A stretch of 64,000 nt of DNA, taken from positions 974,594 to 1,038,593 of the forward strand of contig CAWIXN010000012.1 in the NCBI GenBank assembly GCA_963840095.1, in the 5' to 3' direction. Under the pieces are notes generated by a model. It made no database searches, was not told the origin of the DNA, and was given only the letters and a program-made list of their open reading frames with translations. The position numbers and the translations under genes were made by a program. The stretch's first letter is position 1. Each line of letters begins with the position of its first letter. This document shows positions 17,766 through 27,358 of this stretch, in pieces. The stretch comes from DATBGO01 sp963840095. Its GTDB lineage: Bacteria > Actinomycetota > Actinomycetes > Streptosporangiales > Streptosporangiaceae.

Positions 17766-19844
17766 GTGCCTGATTTCCGCGACATCCGCGATTACGTGGC
17801 GATCCCGCGGCTTACCGGGCTGCGGCTGGCACCGGACGGCAGCTGGCTGGCCGCCGTGGTTCAGGCCCGCAGCCGTGACGGGAAGAAGTTCGTCGGCAGT
17901 ATCTGGCGGATCGATCCCGGCGGCGGGGCACCGGCCAGGCTGACCCGTTCGGCGGAGGGCGAGTCCAGCCCGCGGTTCCTGGCTGACGGCTCACTGCTGT
18001 TCCTCTCGGCCCGGCCCGACCCGGCCGGCCCGCCTCCGCCCGGCGAGAACCCCGCCGCAGCGTCGGGAGGACCGGCGGGTCCCGCCGCTGCGGATGGCGG
18101 TCGGGCCGGGGAGAAACCCGCGCTGTGGCTGCTGCCCGCCCTGGGCGGCGAGCCCCGCCGGGTCGCGTCGGCCCCGGGCGGCGTCACCGGCGTAGCGACC
18201 GCCCGCGGCGCCGGATCGGTGGTGCTGGCGGTGCCGAGCCTGCCCGGGGCGGCAGGCGCCGGGCCGGACGCCAGCTTGCGGGAGGCCCGCCAGCAAGCGG
18301 GCGTCACCGCGATCTTGCACGAATCGGGCCCGGTCAGGTACTGGGACCACGACCTCGGCCCGGATCAGGTCCGCCTGATGGCCGCCGAGATCAGCCCGGA
18401 CGGCGAGAACAGCGGGACCGGCCTGGTTGATCTCACCCCGGCGCCGGGCCGGGCCCTGGACGAGCAGTCGTTCGAGCTGACCCCGGACGGCACCCGGGTG
18501 GTCACCGGCTGGTCGGTGTGGGACGCCGGCGGCGGGCGGCGGGACGAGATCGCGGTCATCGACATGGCCACCGGGCAGCGGCGCACGCTGCTTTCCGAGC
18601 CCGGCTGTGACTTCGCCGCGCCGCGGATCTCCCCGGACGGCCGCCTGGTCGCGTGCCTCAGGGAGACGCACGACCGCTACGAGAAGCCAGGTGACGTGAC
18701 CGTGGTGATCGTCGAGCTTGATGGCCGCGGCGGCCCTCGGGACCTCCTCGGCGGGCTTGATCGCCGGCCCGCGGAGGCCGCCTGGGCCCCCGACTCGCGC
18801 ACCGTCTTGTTCACCGCCGACGACCACGGCAGGCGGCCGGTGTTCCGCGCCGACCTGGAGACGGGCACGGTCAGCAGGCTGACCGCCGACCATGGCGGCT
18901 ACGAGAGCCTGTGCCCGGCACCCGACGGCCGGTCGGTTTACGCGGTGCGCTCGGCGGTGGACGAGCCGCCGACCCCGGTCCGGCTGGACCTTCCGGCTGC
19001 CGACATGGTCCGCCTGCGGAGTCCGGGCACGCCGCTGGCGCTGCCGGGGCGCCTGACCGAGATCGAGACCACCGCGGAGGATGGAGCCACGGTCCGGGCC
19101 TGGCTGGTGCTGCCGGAGACGGCCTCGCCCGAGGCGGCGGCCCCGCTCGTGCTCTGGGCCCACGGCGGCCCGATGTCGAGCTGGAACACCTGGTCCTGGC
19201 GGTGGAACCCATGGCTGCTGGCCGCCCAGGGCTACGCGGTGCTGCTGCCCGACCCGGCCCTGTCGACCGGCTACGGTCACGACTTCATCGCCCGCGGCTA
19301 CGACCAGTGGGGCGGCCAGCCTTACCGGGACCTGATGGCGATCACCGACGCGGCGGCGGCGCGGCCGGACATCGACCAGACGCGCACCGCGATGATGGGC
19401 GGCTCCTACGGCGGTTACATGGCCAACTGGATCGCCGGGCATACCGCCAGGTTCCGGGCGATCGTCTCGCACGCCGGCCTGTGGGCGCTCGATCAGATGT
19501 TCGGGACCACCGATCTGCCTTCCGCCTGGCGCAGGATGTTCGGCGACCCGGCCACCCAGCCCGGGCGCTACCTGGAGCACTCACCCCACCTGCATGCCGG
19601 CGAGATCAGTACGCCCATCCTGGTGATTCACGGTGACAAGGACTACCGGGTGCCGGTCGGCGAGGCGCTGCGGCTGTGGTGGGACCTGGAAGGCCGCGGG
19701 AAGAACGCAAAGTTCCTGTACTTCCCCGACGAGAACCACTGGATCCTCACGCCGGGCAACGCGATCATCTGGTACCAGACCGTGCTGGCGTTCCTGGCCC
19801 AGCACGTGCTCGGCGAGCCCTGGCAGCGCCCCGACCTACTGTGA
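17766..19844 (+). CDS. S9-family prolyl oligopeptidase-like serine peptidase
   Basis: The 692-residue protein has an N-terminal WD40-like/beta-propeller half ('PDFRDIRDYVAIPRLTGLRLAPDG', 'PRISPDGRLVACLRE', 'AWAPDSRTVLFTADDHG') and a C-terminal alpha/beta hydrolase half. The catalytic triad is visible: Ser in 'GGSYGGYMA' (~residue 547), Asp in 'HGDKDYRVP' (~624) and His in 'DENHWIL' (~657). No signal peptide is seen, so it should act in the cytoplasm on small peptides. GTG 17766 has AAGGGAG five bases upstream. A Pro/Gly-rich insertion (~85-120) interrupts the propeller. It stands between the polysaccharide region and menG, with no obvious functional tie to either. Confidence 0.9.
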   Translation: MPDFRDIRDYVAIPRLTGLRLAPDGSWLAAVVQARSRDGKKFVGSIWRIDPGGGAPARLTRSAEGESSPRFLADGSLLFLSARPDPAGPPPPGENPAAASGGPAGPAAADGGRAGEKPALWLLPALGGEPRRVASAPGGVTGVATARGAGSVVLAVPSLPGAAGAGPDASLREARQQAGVTAILHESGPVRYWDHDLGPDQVRLMAAEISPDGENSGTGLVDLTPAPGRALDEQSFELTPDGTRVVTGWSVWDAGGGRRDEIAVIDMATGQRRTLLSEPGCDFAAPRISPDGRLVACLRETHDRYEKPGDVTVVIVELDGRGGPRDLLGGLDRRPAEAAWAPDSRTVLFTADDHGRRPVFRADLETGTVSRLTADHGGYESLCPAPDGRSVYAVRSAVDEPPTPVRLDLPAADMVRLRSPGTPLALPGRLTEIETTAEDGATVRAWLVLPETASPEAAAPLVLWAHGGPMSSWNTWSWRWNPWLLAAQGYAVLLPDPALSTGYGHDFIARGYDQWGGQPYRDLMAITDAAAARPDIDQTRTAMMGGSYGGYMANWIAGHTARFRAIVSHAGLWALDQMFGTTDLPSAWRRMFGDPATQPGRYLEHSPHLHAGEISTPILVIHGDKDYRVPVGEALRLWWDLEGRGKNAKFLYFPDENHWILTPGNAIIWYQTVLAFLAQHVLGEPWQRPDLL

Positions 19845-19902
19845 CCTCAGCCGGCCGTGACTCAGCCGGGGGCGCCCGGATTGGGTATGCCAGGCTGGGC
19901 GG

Positions 19903-20643
19903 ATGACGCGTGCTCGGCTTGATAAGCGGCCCGATGCGGTCGCGGCCATGTTCGACCTGGTCGCGGACCGCTATGACCTGCTCAACGACGTGCTGTCGCT
20001 GGGCCAGGACCGGCTCTGGCGCCGGGCGGTGGCCAGGACGGTCGGAGCGCGCAGCGGCGAGCTGGTCCTGGACCTGGCGGCCGGCACCGGCACCTCGTCG
20101 CGCGCCTTCACTACCGCCGGGGCACGCTGCGTGGCGTGTGACTTCTCGCTCGGCATGCTCGGTGTGGGGGCGCGCAAACCGGCGCCCGGAGTCGGCTTCG
20201 TGGCAGGCGATGCGCTGGATCTCCCGTTTGCCGACGCTGTCTTTGACGCCGTCACGATCTCGTTCGGCCTGCGGAACCTGACCGATCCCGACGCCGGCCT
20301 GGCTGAGATGCTGCGGGTGACCAGGCCGGGCGGGCGGCTGGTGATCTGCGAGTTCGGCAAGCTGCCCGGCGGGCTGAACGATCTGTATGAGAGCTACCTG
20401 ACCACCGTGTTGCCGCGCATCGCCCGCCGGGTGTCCGGCAACGCGGAGGCCTACGACTACCTGAGCGAGTCGATCAAGGACTGGCCGGCCCAGCCGGAAC
20501 TGGCGCGCCGGATCGCCGCGGCCGGATGGTCGTCGGTCCGGTGGCGTAACCTCTCGATGGGCGTTGTCGCCATCCATGTCGGGCGGCGGCCCGCTGAGGA
20601 CCTCTCCGGAATGCGGCATCAGACCGCCGGGCAGCCCAGATAG
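19903..20643 (+). CDS. menG: Demethylmenaquinone methyltransferase (MenG/UbiE)
   Basis: The 246-residue protein matches UbiE/MenG along its length: 'VAAMFDLVADRYDLLNDVLSLGQDRLWRR' is the family N-terminal signature, 'VLDLAAGTGTSSRAF' motif I, 'FDAVTISFGLRNLTDPDAGLAEMLRVTRPGGRLVICEF' the UbiE signature 2 region. It performs the last ring methylation of menaquinone using S-adenosylmethionine. Its location just before a menaquinone-type reductase and the complex I operon supports menaquinone rather than ubiquinone biosynthesis, as expected of an actinobacterium. Confidence 0.94.
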   Translation: MTRARLDKRPDAVAAMFDLVADRYDLLNDVLSLGQDRLWRRAVARTVGARSGELVLDLAAGTGTSSRAFTTAGARCVACDFSLGMLGVGARKPAPGVGFVAGDALDLPFADAVFDAVTISFGLRNLTDPDAGLAEMLRVTRPGGRLVICEFGKLPGGLNDLYESYLTTVLPRIARRVSGNAEAYDYLSESIKDWPAQPELARRIAAAGWSSVRWRNLSMGVVAIHVGRRPAEDLSGMRHQTAGQPR

Positions 20644-20701
20644 CGTGAGGGGCGACGGATAGCCAGGCCGTGTGACGGTTTAGACTGAACCGCGAATGTT
20701 A

Positions 20702-20721
20702 CTTGTGAAGTGGTTCACAAG
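20702..20721. promoter_or_regulatory. Rex operator (ROP) upstream of the menJ-nuo genes
   Basis: The sequence CTTGTGAA-GTGG-TTCACAAG is a perfect inverted repeat with 8-bp arms and a 4-bp spacer. It matches the known Rex consensus TTGTGAANNNNTTCACAA at every fixed base. Rex is the NADH/NAD+-sensing repressor of actinobacterial and Gram-positive respiratory genes; high NADH releases it. The site ends 17 bases before the GTG of the reductase gene that leads into nuoA-N, so it is well placed to block transcription there. A core promoter cannot be fixed; TAGACT at 20681 is a weak -10 candidate. Confidence 0.88.
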
Positions 20722-20738
20722 ATAGTCAGGACGCCTTC

Positions 20739-22190
20739 GTGACCGAGCAAGCTCCCCCTTCCGGCACACCGGCCATCGTCCCCAGCGCAGCCAGCACGGA
20801 CAGCAAGCCAGCGCGCGCGGGGAGCGGCCGTGATGCCGCCCGGCCGTCCGCCCGGCCGTCCGCGCGGCGGGCCGCCGGGCCGACCGCGGGCGGCGGTGAC
20901 AGCGCGGACGTGATCGTGGTGGGCGCCGGGCCGGCCGGGTCGGCGGTGGCGTTCTACCTCGCGACGGCCGGCCTCGACGTGCTGGTGCTGGAGAAGACCC
21001 ACTTCCCCAGGGAGAAGGTCTGCGGCGACGGCCTGACCCCGCGGGCGGTCAAGGCGCTGACCGGGATGGGCGTGCCGGTCACCGAGGAAGACGGCTGGCT
21101 GCGCAATAAGGGCCTGCGGATCATCGGCGGTGGCGGCCGGATCGAGGTGCCGTGGCCGGACATCTCCAGCTATCCCGGCTTCGGCCTGGTCCGTCACCGG
21201 CTGGATTTCGACGAGATCCTGGCCAGGCACGCGCAGAAGGCGGGCGCCCGGCTGCTGGAGGGAACCAACGTCACCGGGCCGATCCTCGACGACCGCAGCG
21301 GGCGGATGGTCGGGGTCACCGCGCGGCAGGCTCCCGCCGGTACCGGGGAAGGTGCCGGGCGGGCGGCCGCGTCCGGATTGGCCGCAGAACGAGAGTTCCG
21401 CGCCCGTCTCGTCGTCGCAGCTGATGGGAACTCGTCGCGGCTGTCGGTGTCCATGGGCCTGCGCAAGCGGGACGACCGGCCGCTCGGCGTCGCGGTGCGC
21501 ACCTATTACACCAGCCCCCGGCACGAGGACGATTATCTGGAAGCGTGGCTGGACCTGTGGGACGGCACCTCGCTGCTGCCCGGTTACGGCTGGATCTTCG
21601 GGATGGGCGACGGGACGTCCAACGTCGGTCTCGGCTTGCTGAACACCAGCTCGGCGTTCGGCAACATCGACTACAAGGACCTGCTCCGGCGCTGGCTGGG
21701 CGCGATGCCGCCGGAGTGGGGCTTGACCGAGGAGAACCGCACCGAGCCGATTCGCGGCGCCGCGCTGCCGATGGGGTTCAACCGGACGCCGCACTACACC
21801 AGCGGCCTGCTGCTGGTCGGCGACGCGGGCGGCATGGTCAACCCGTTCAACGGCGAGGGCATCGCGTACGCGCTCGAATCCGGCGAGAGCGCGGCGCGGG
21901 TCATCGTGCAGGCGCTGGCCCGGCCGACCGCCGCCAGCGCCGAGATGGTACTGCAGACCTACCCGAGAGCGCTGAAAGACGCCTACGGTGGCTATTACAC
22001 TCTCGGCCGCACCTTCGTGAAGCTGATCGGCCAGCCGTCTTTCATGAGGTTCGCGACCAGGCACGGCGTCAAGCGCCCGGCCGTGATGCGGTTCACCATG
22101 AAGCTGCTCGGCAACCTGACCGAGACCCGTGGCGGCGACGCAATGGATCGAATGCTTAACGCACTGTCTAAGATGACGCCGGCGGCGTAG
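20739..22190 (+). CDS. menJ: Geranylgeranyl reductase family FAD enzyme (MenJ-like)
   Basis: The 483-residue flavoprotein begins, after a ~45-residue Ala/Arg/Pro-rich leader, with the FAD dinucleotide fold 'DVIVVGAGPAGSAVAFYLATAGLDVLVLEK', then 'HFPREKVCGDGLTPRAVKAL' and 'LLLVGDAGGMVNPFNGEGIAYALESG', all hallmarks of the geranylgeranyl reductase family. In mycobacteria MenJ saturates one isoprene unit of menaquinone; position between menG and nuoA fits that role, though an archaeal-type lipid reductase role cannot be excluded by motif alone. GTG is taken as start with AGGA nine bases upstream. The Rex operator just upstream suggests redox control. Confidence 0.87.
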   Translation: MTEQAPPSGTPAIVPSAASTDSKPARAGSGRDAARPSARPSARRAAGPTAGGGDSADVIVVGAGPAGSAVAFYLATAGLDVLVLEKTHFPREKVCGDGLTPRAVKALTGMGVPVTEEDGWLRNKGLRIIGGGGRIEVPWPDISSYPGFGLVRHRLDFDEILARHAQKAGARLLEGTNVTGPILDDRSGRMVGVTARQAPAGTGEGAGRAAASGLAAEREFRARLVVAADGNSSRLSVSMGLRKRDDRPLGVAVRTYYTSPRHEDDYLEAWLDLWDGTSLLPGYGWIFGMGDGTSNVGLGLLNTSSAFGNIDYKDLLRRWLGAMPPEWGLTEENRTEPIRGAALPMGFNRTPHYTSGLLLVGDAGGMVNPFNGEGIAYALESGESAARVIVQALARPTAASAEMVLQTYPRALKDAYGGYYTLGRTFVKLIGQPSFMRFATRHGVKRPAVMRFTMKLLGNLTETRGGDAMDRMLNALSKMTPAA

Positions 22191-22252
22191 CCAGCCGGGC
22201 AATATTGCGCGGGTGCCTGGCGCGCCCGGCAGCCGATAGGAGGTGATGGCCG

Positions 22253-22612
22253 GTGCTGAGCCTTTATATACCGATCATCGTGCTCGGGGCGCTGGCCGCT
22301 CTCTTCGCTACCTTCTCGCTGGTCATGGGGGCAATGGCCGGCCCGAAACGGTGGAACAGGGCCAAGCTCGAGGCGTATGAATGCGGCATTGAGCCCACCC
22401 CGCGGCAAAGCGGCCTGCGCTTCCCGGTGAAGTACTACCTCACGGCGATGCTGTTCATCGTGTTCGACATCGAGATCATCTTCCTGTACCCGTGGGCGGT
22501 CGCCTTTGACCGGCTCGGGGCGTTCGGGCTGATCGAGATGGTCACGTTCATCGCCACGGTTCTGGTCGCGTACGCCTACGTGTGGCGGCGCGGCGGTTTG
22601 GAATGGGATTAG
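22253..22612 (+). CDS. nuoA: NADH-quinone oxidoreductase subunit A
   Basis: The 119-residue membrane protein has three hydrophobic helices and the NuoA signature 'KLEAYECGIEPTPRQSGLRFPVKYYL' followed by 'FIVFDIEIIFLYPWAV'. NuoA is a small membrane subunit near the quinone-site entry, and its Cys-containing loop undergoes conformational change. A strong RBS (AGGAGGTGAT) precedes the GTG start. First gene of an unbroken 14-gene operon in canonical A-to-N order. Confidence 0.96.
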   Translation: MLSLYIPIIVLGALAALFATFSLVMGAMAGPKRWNRAKLEAYECGIEPTPRQSGLRFPVKYYLTAMLFIVFDIEIIFLYPWAVAFDRLGAFGLIEMVTFIATVLVAYAYVWRRGGLEWD

Positions 22613-22615
22613 CCC

Positions 22616-23301
<686 letters not shown>

Positions 23302-23305
<4 letters not shown>

Positions 23306-24050
23306 CCCAGCCCGGCCCCGGCCAGCCAGGCCCCGATGACCAGCCAGGCCCCGACGGCCAGGGCGACCCGGCCGCGCTGGCGGGCCGCGACCGGCTGGCT
23401 GAGCAGGTGGTCAGGACCGGCATGTTCGGCACCGAGACCACCGGTGACACCTCGGGCTACGGCGGGCTGCAGGTTCGCCGGCCGCCCGCGCTGTCCACGC
23501 CGCGGCCCTACGGCTCCTATTTCGACGATCTGGCCGACGCGCTCGGTGGCTCGCTCGAGCAGTCCGGGCTGAACTTCGGCGACGCGGTGGAACGGGTCGT
23601 CGTCGACCGTGGCGAACTGACCTTCCACGTCCGCCGCGAGCACCTGCCCGCGGTGGCGGCCCGGCTGCGGGATGACCCCACGCTGGCCTTCGAGCTGTGC
23701 ATGGGGGTCTCAGGCGTGCACTACCCGACGGAGATCGGCCGTGAGCTGCATGCCGTTTACCATCTGGCCTCGGTCACGCACAACCGGCGGCTGCGGCTCG
23801 AGGTGTCCGCGCCCGACGCCGACCCGCACATTCCCACGGTGGTCGCTGTCTACCCGACCTGTGACTGGCATGAGCGGGAGACCTGGGATTTCTTCGGGAT
23901 CATCTTCGACGGGCACCCGGCGCTGACCAGGATCGAGATGCCCGATGACTGGAAGGGGCACCCGCAGCGGAAGGACTACCCGCTGGGCGGGATCCCGGTC
24001 GAGTACCGCGGCGCGACGGTGCCGCCACCGGACGAGCGGAGGGCATACGA

Positions 24051-24054
<4 letters not shown>
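23302..24054 (+). CDS. nuoC: NADH-quinone oxidoreductase subunit C
   Basis: The 250-residue product has the 30-kDa subunit signature 'ERETWDFFGIIFDGHPALTRIEMPDDWKGHPQRKDYPLGG' (partly quoted motif region around residues 190-230). It sits at the NuoD interface in the peripheral arm. The first ~35 residues are a Gly/Pro/Asp-rich low-complexity leader, 'PGPGQPGPDDQPGPDG', not found in most NuoC proteins. Start GTG overlaps the nuoB stop; the C-terminus ends 'DERRAYE', as expected for the actinobacterial form. Confidence 0.95.
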
Positions 24055-25384
<1,330 letters not shown>

Positions 25385-25388
<4 letters not shown>

Positions 25389-26050
25389 TTGACCGCGCCA
25401 AGCTGGCCGCGGACGCCGGACAGATCATCGGGCGGTACCCGCGGTCGCGGTCCGCGCTGCTGCCGCTCCTGCACCTCGTCCAGGCCGAGGAAGGGTTCGT
25501 GTCGCAGGACGGCATCAGGTACTGCGCCGAGCAGCTCGGCCTCACCGAGGCGGAGGTCACCGCGGTGGTCTCGTTCTACACCATGTACAAGCGGCAGCCG
25601 GTCGGCGAGTACCACGTCGGGGTGTGCACCAACACGCTGTGCGCCGTCATGGGCGGCGACGTCATCCTGGCGGACCTGCTGGAGCACCTCGGCGTGGGCG
25701 TCGACGAGCCCACCCCGGACGGCAAGGTCTCGGTCGAGCACGTGGAGTGCAACGCGGGCTGTGATTACGCTCCGGTGGTGATGGTCAACTGGGAGTTCTT
25801 CGACGACATGACCCCGCAGTCGACCCGGGAACTCGTCGACGGGCTGCGCGCGGGCGCGGACATCGCGCCGTCGCGCGGCGCGCCCCGCCTGTGTACCTGG
25901 CGGCAGGCGGCCAGGATCCTGGCGGGTTTCCCCGACGACCAGGCGGCCGGCGGCCACACCGCCGGCCACGGCACCCTGGCCGGCCTCCGCATCGCCAGAG
26001 AGCACGGCTGGGAGCCGGACGATAACCCGAGAAGTGAGGTACCGCAGTGA
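25385..26050 (+). CDS. nuoE: NADH-quinone oxidoreductase subunit E
   Basis: NuoE is the 24-kDa thioredoxin-like subunit with the [2Fe-2S] cluster N1a. The four Cys ligands are in 'GVCTNTLCAVMGG' (C-x4-C) and 'ECNAGCDYAPVVMVN' (C-x3-C). The N-terminal helical part 'RSALLPLLHLVQAEEGFVS' is typical. The C-terminal ~55 residues beyond the fold ('ADIAPSRGAPRLCTWRQAARILAGF') match extended actinobacterial forms. GTG start overlaps nuoD. Confidence 0.95.
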
Positions 26051-27351
26051 CCTCTGTACTCACGCCGGTGCTCACTGCTCATTGGGACGAGGCTGACTCG
26101 TTCACGCTGGAGGGCTACCGGCGCAGCGGGGGGTACCAGGCGCTGTCGAAGGCACTGCAGACCGACCCGGACGAGATCATCAGGATGGTGAAGGAGTCCG
26201 GGCTGCGCGGCCGTGGCGGCGCGGGCTTCCCGACCGGGACCAAGTGGGGCTTCATCCCGCAAGGCGACGGCAAGCCGCACTACCTGGTGGTGAACGCCGA
26301 CGAGTCGGAGCCTGGCACCTGCAAGGACATCCCGACCATGCTGGCCACCCCGCACGCGCTGATCGAGGGTGCGATCATCGCCGCGTACGCGATCAGGGCG
26401 GAGCTCGCGTTCATCTACGTGCGCGGCGAGGTGCTGCACGTGATCCGCAGGCTGCACCACGCGGTGGCCGAGGCCTACGAGGCCGGCTACCTGGGCCGCA
26501 ACGTCCTGGACTCCGGCTTCCACCTGGACATCGTGGTGCACGCGGGCGCGGGCGCCTACGAGTGCGGGGAGGAGACCGCGCTGCTGGACTCGCTGGAGGG
26601 CTTCCGCGGCCAGCCCAGGCTGAAGCCGCCGTTCCCGGCCATCGCCGGCCTGTACGCCTGCCCGACCGTGGTCAACAACGTCGAGTCGATCGCCAGCGTC
26701 CCGTTCATCGTGGCTCGCGGCGCGGCCGCGTTCGCCGCGCTCGGCACGGAGAGGTCCAAGGGCTTCGGCATCTTCTCGCTCACCGGGCACGTGACCACCC
26801 CCGGCCAGTACGAGGCCCCGCTCGGGGTCACCCTGCGTGAGCTGCTTGATCTGTCCGGCGGGGTCCGGGCCGGGCACCGGCTGAAGTTCTGGACCCCGGG
26901 GGGGTCGTCCACCCCGCTGTTCACCGACGAGCATCTGGACGTGCCGCTGGACTTCGAGGCGGTCGGCGCGGCCGGGTCCATGCTGGGCACCCGGGCGCTG
27001 CAGATCTTCGACGAGACCACCTGCATCATCCGCGCCACGCTGCGCTGGACGGAGTTCTACGAGCACGAGTCGTGCGGCAAGTGCACGCCGTGCCGGGAGG
27101 GCACCTTCTGGATGGTCCAGGTCCTCGCCGACCTGGAGCGGGGCCTGGGCAGCGACGACGACCTGGACAAGCTGCTCGACATCTGCGACAACATCCTCGG
27201 CCGCGCGTTCTGCCCGTTCGGTGACGGCGCCATCAGCCCGGTTGTCTCGTCGATCAAGTACTTCAGGGACGAGTACCTCGAGCACCGCAAGCGCGGCGGC
27301 TGCCCATTCGACCCCATGGCCGCCACGCTGTTCGCCGGAGCCGGAAGGTGA
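26047..27351 (+). CDS. nuoF: NADH-quinone oxidoreductase subunit F (FMN/NADH site)
   Basis: The 434-residue protein contains the NADH/FMN site 'GLRGRGGAGFPTGTKWGF', 'NADESEPGTCKD' and 'GAGAYECGEETALL', and the N3 cluster ligands 'ESCGKCTPCREG' with the fourth Cys in 'GRAFCPFGDG'. It accepts hydride from NADH and passes electrons into the chain. GTG start overlaps nuoE by four bases. All expected residues are present, so this is a full NADH-oxidising complex I, not the 11-subunit form. Confidence 0.97.
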   Translation: MTSVLTPVLTAHWDEADSFTLEGYRRSGGYQALSKALQTDPDEIIRMVKESGLRGRGGAGFPTGTKWGFIPQGDGKPHYLVVNADESEPGTCKDIPTMLATPHALIEGAIIAAYAIRAELAFIYVRGEVLHVIRRLHHAVAEAYEAGYLGRNVLDSGFHLDIVVHAGAGAYECGEETALLDSLEGFRGQPRLKPPFPAIAGLYACPTVVNNVESIASVPFIVARGAAAFAALGTERSKGFGIFSLTGHVTTPGQYEAPLGVTLRELLDLSGGVRAGHRLKFWTPGGSSTPLFTDEHLDVPLDFEAVGAAGSMLGTRALQIFDETTCIIRATLRWTEFYEHESCGKCTPCREGTFWMVQVLADLERGLGSDDDLDKLLDICDNILGRAFCPFGDGAISPVVSSIKYFRDEYLEHRKRGGCPFDPMAATLFAGAGR

Positions 27352-27358
27352 TGCGCCG

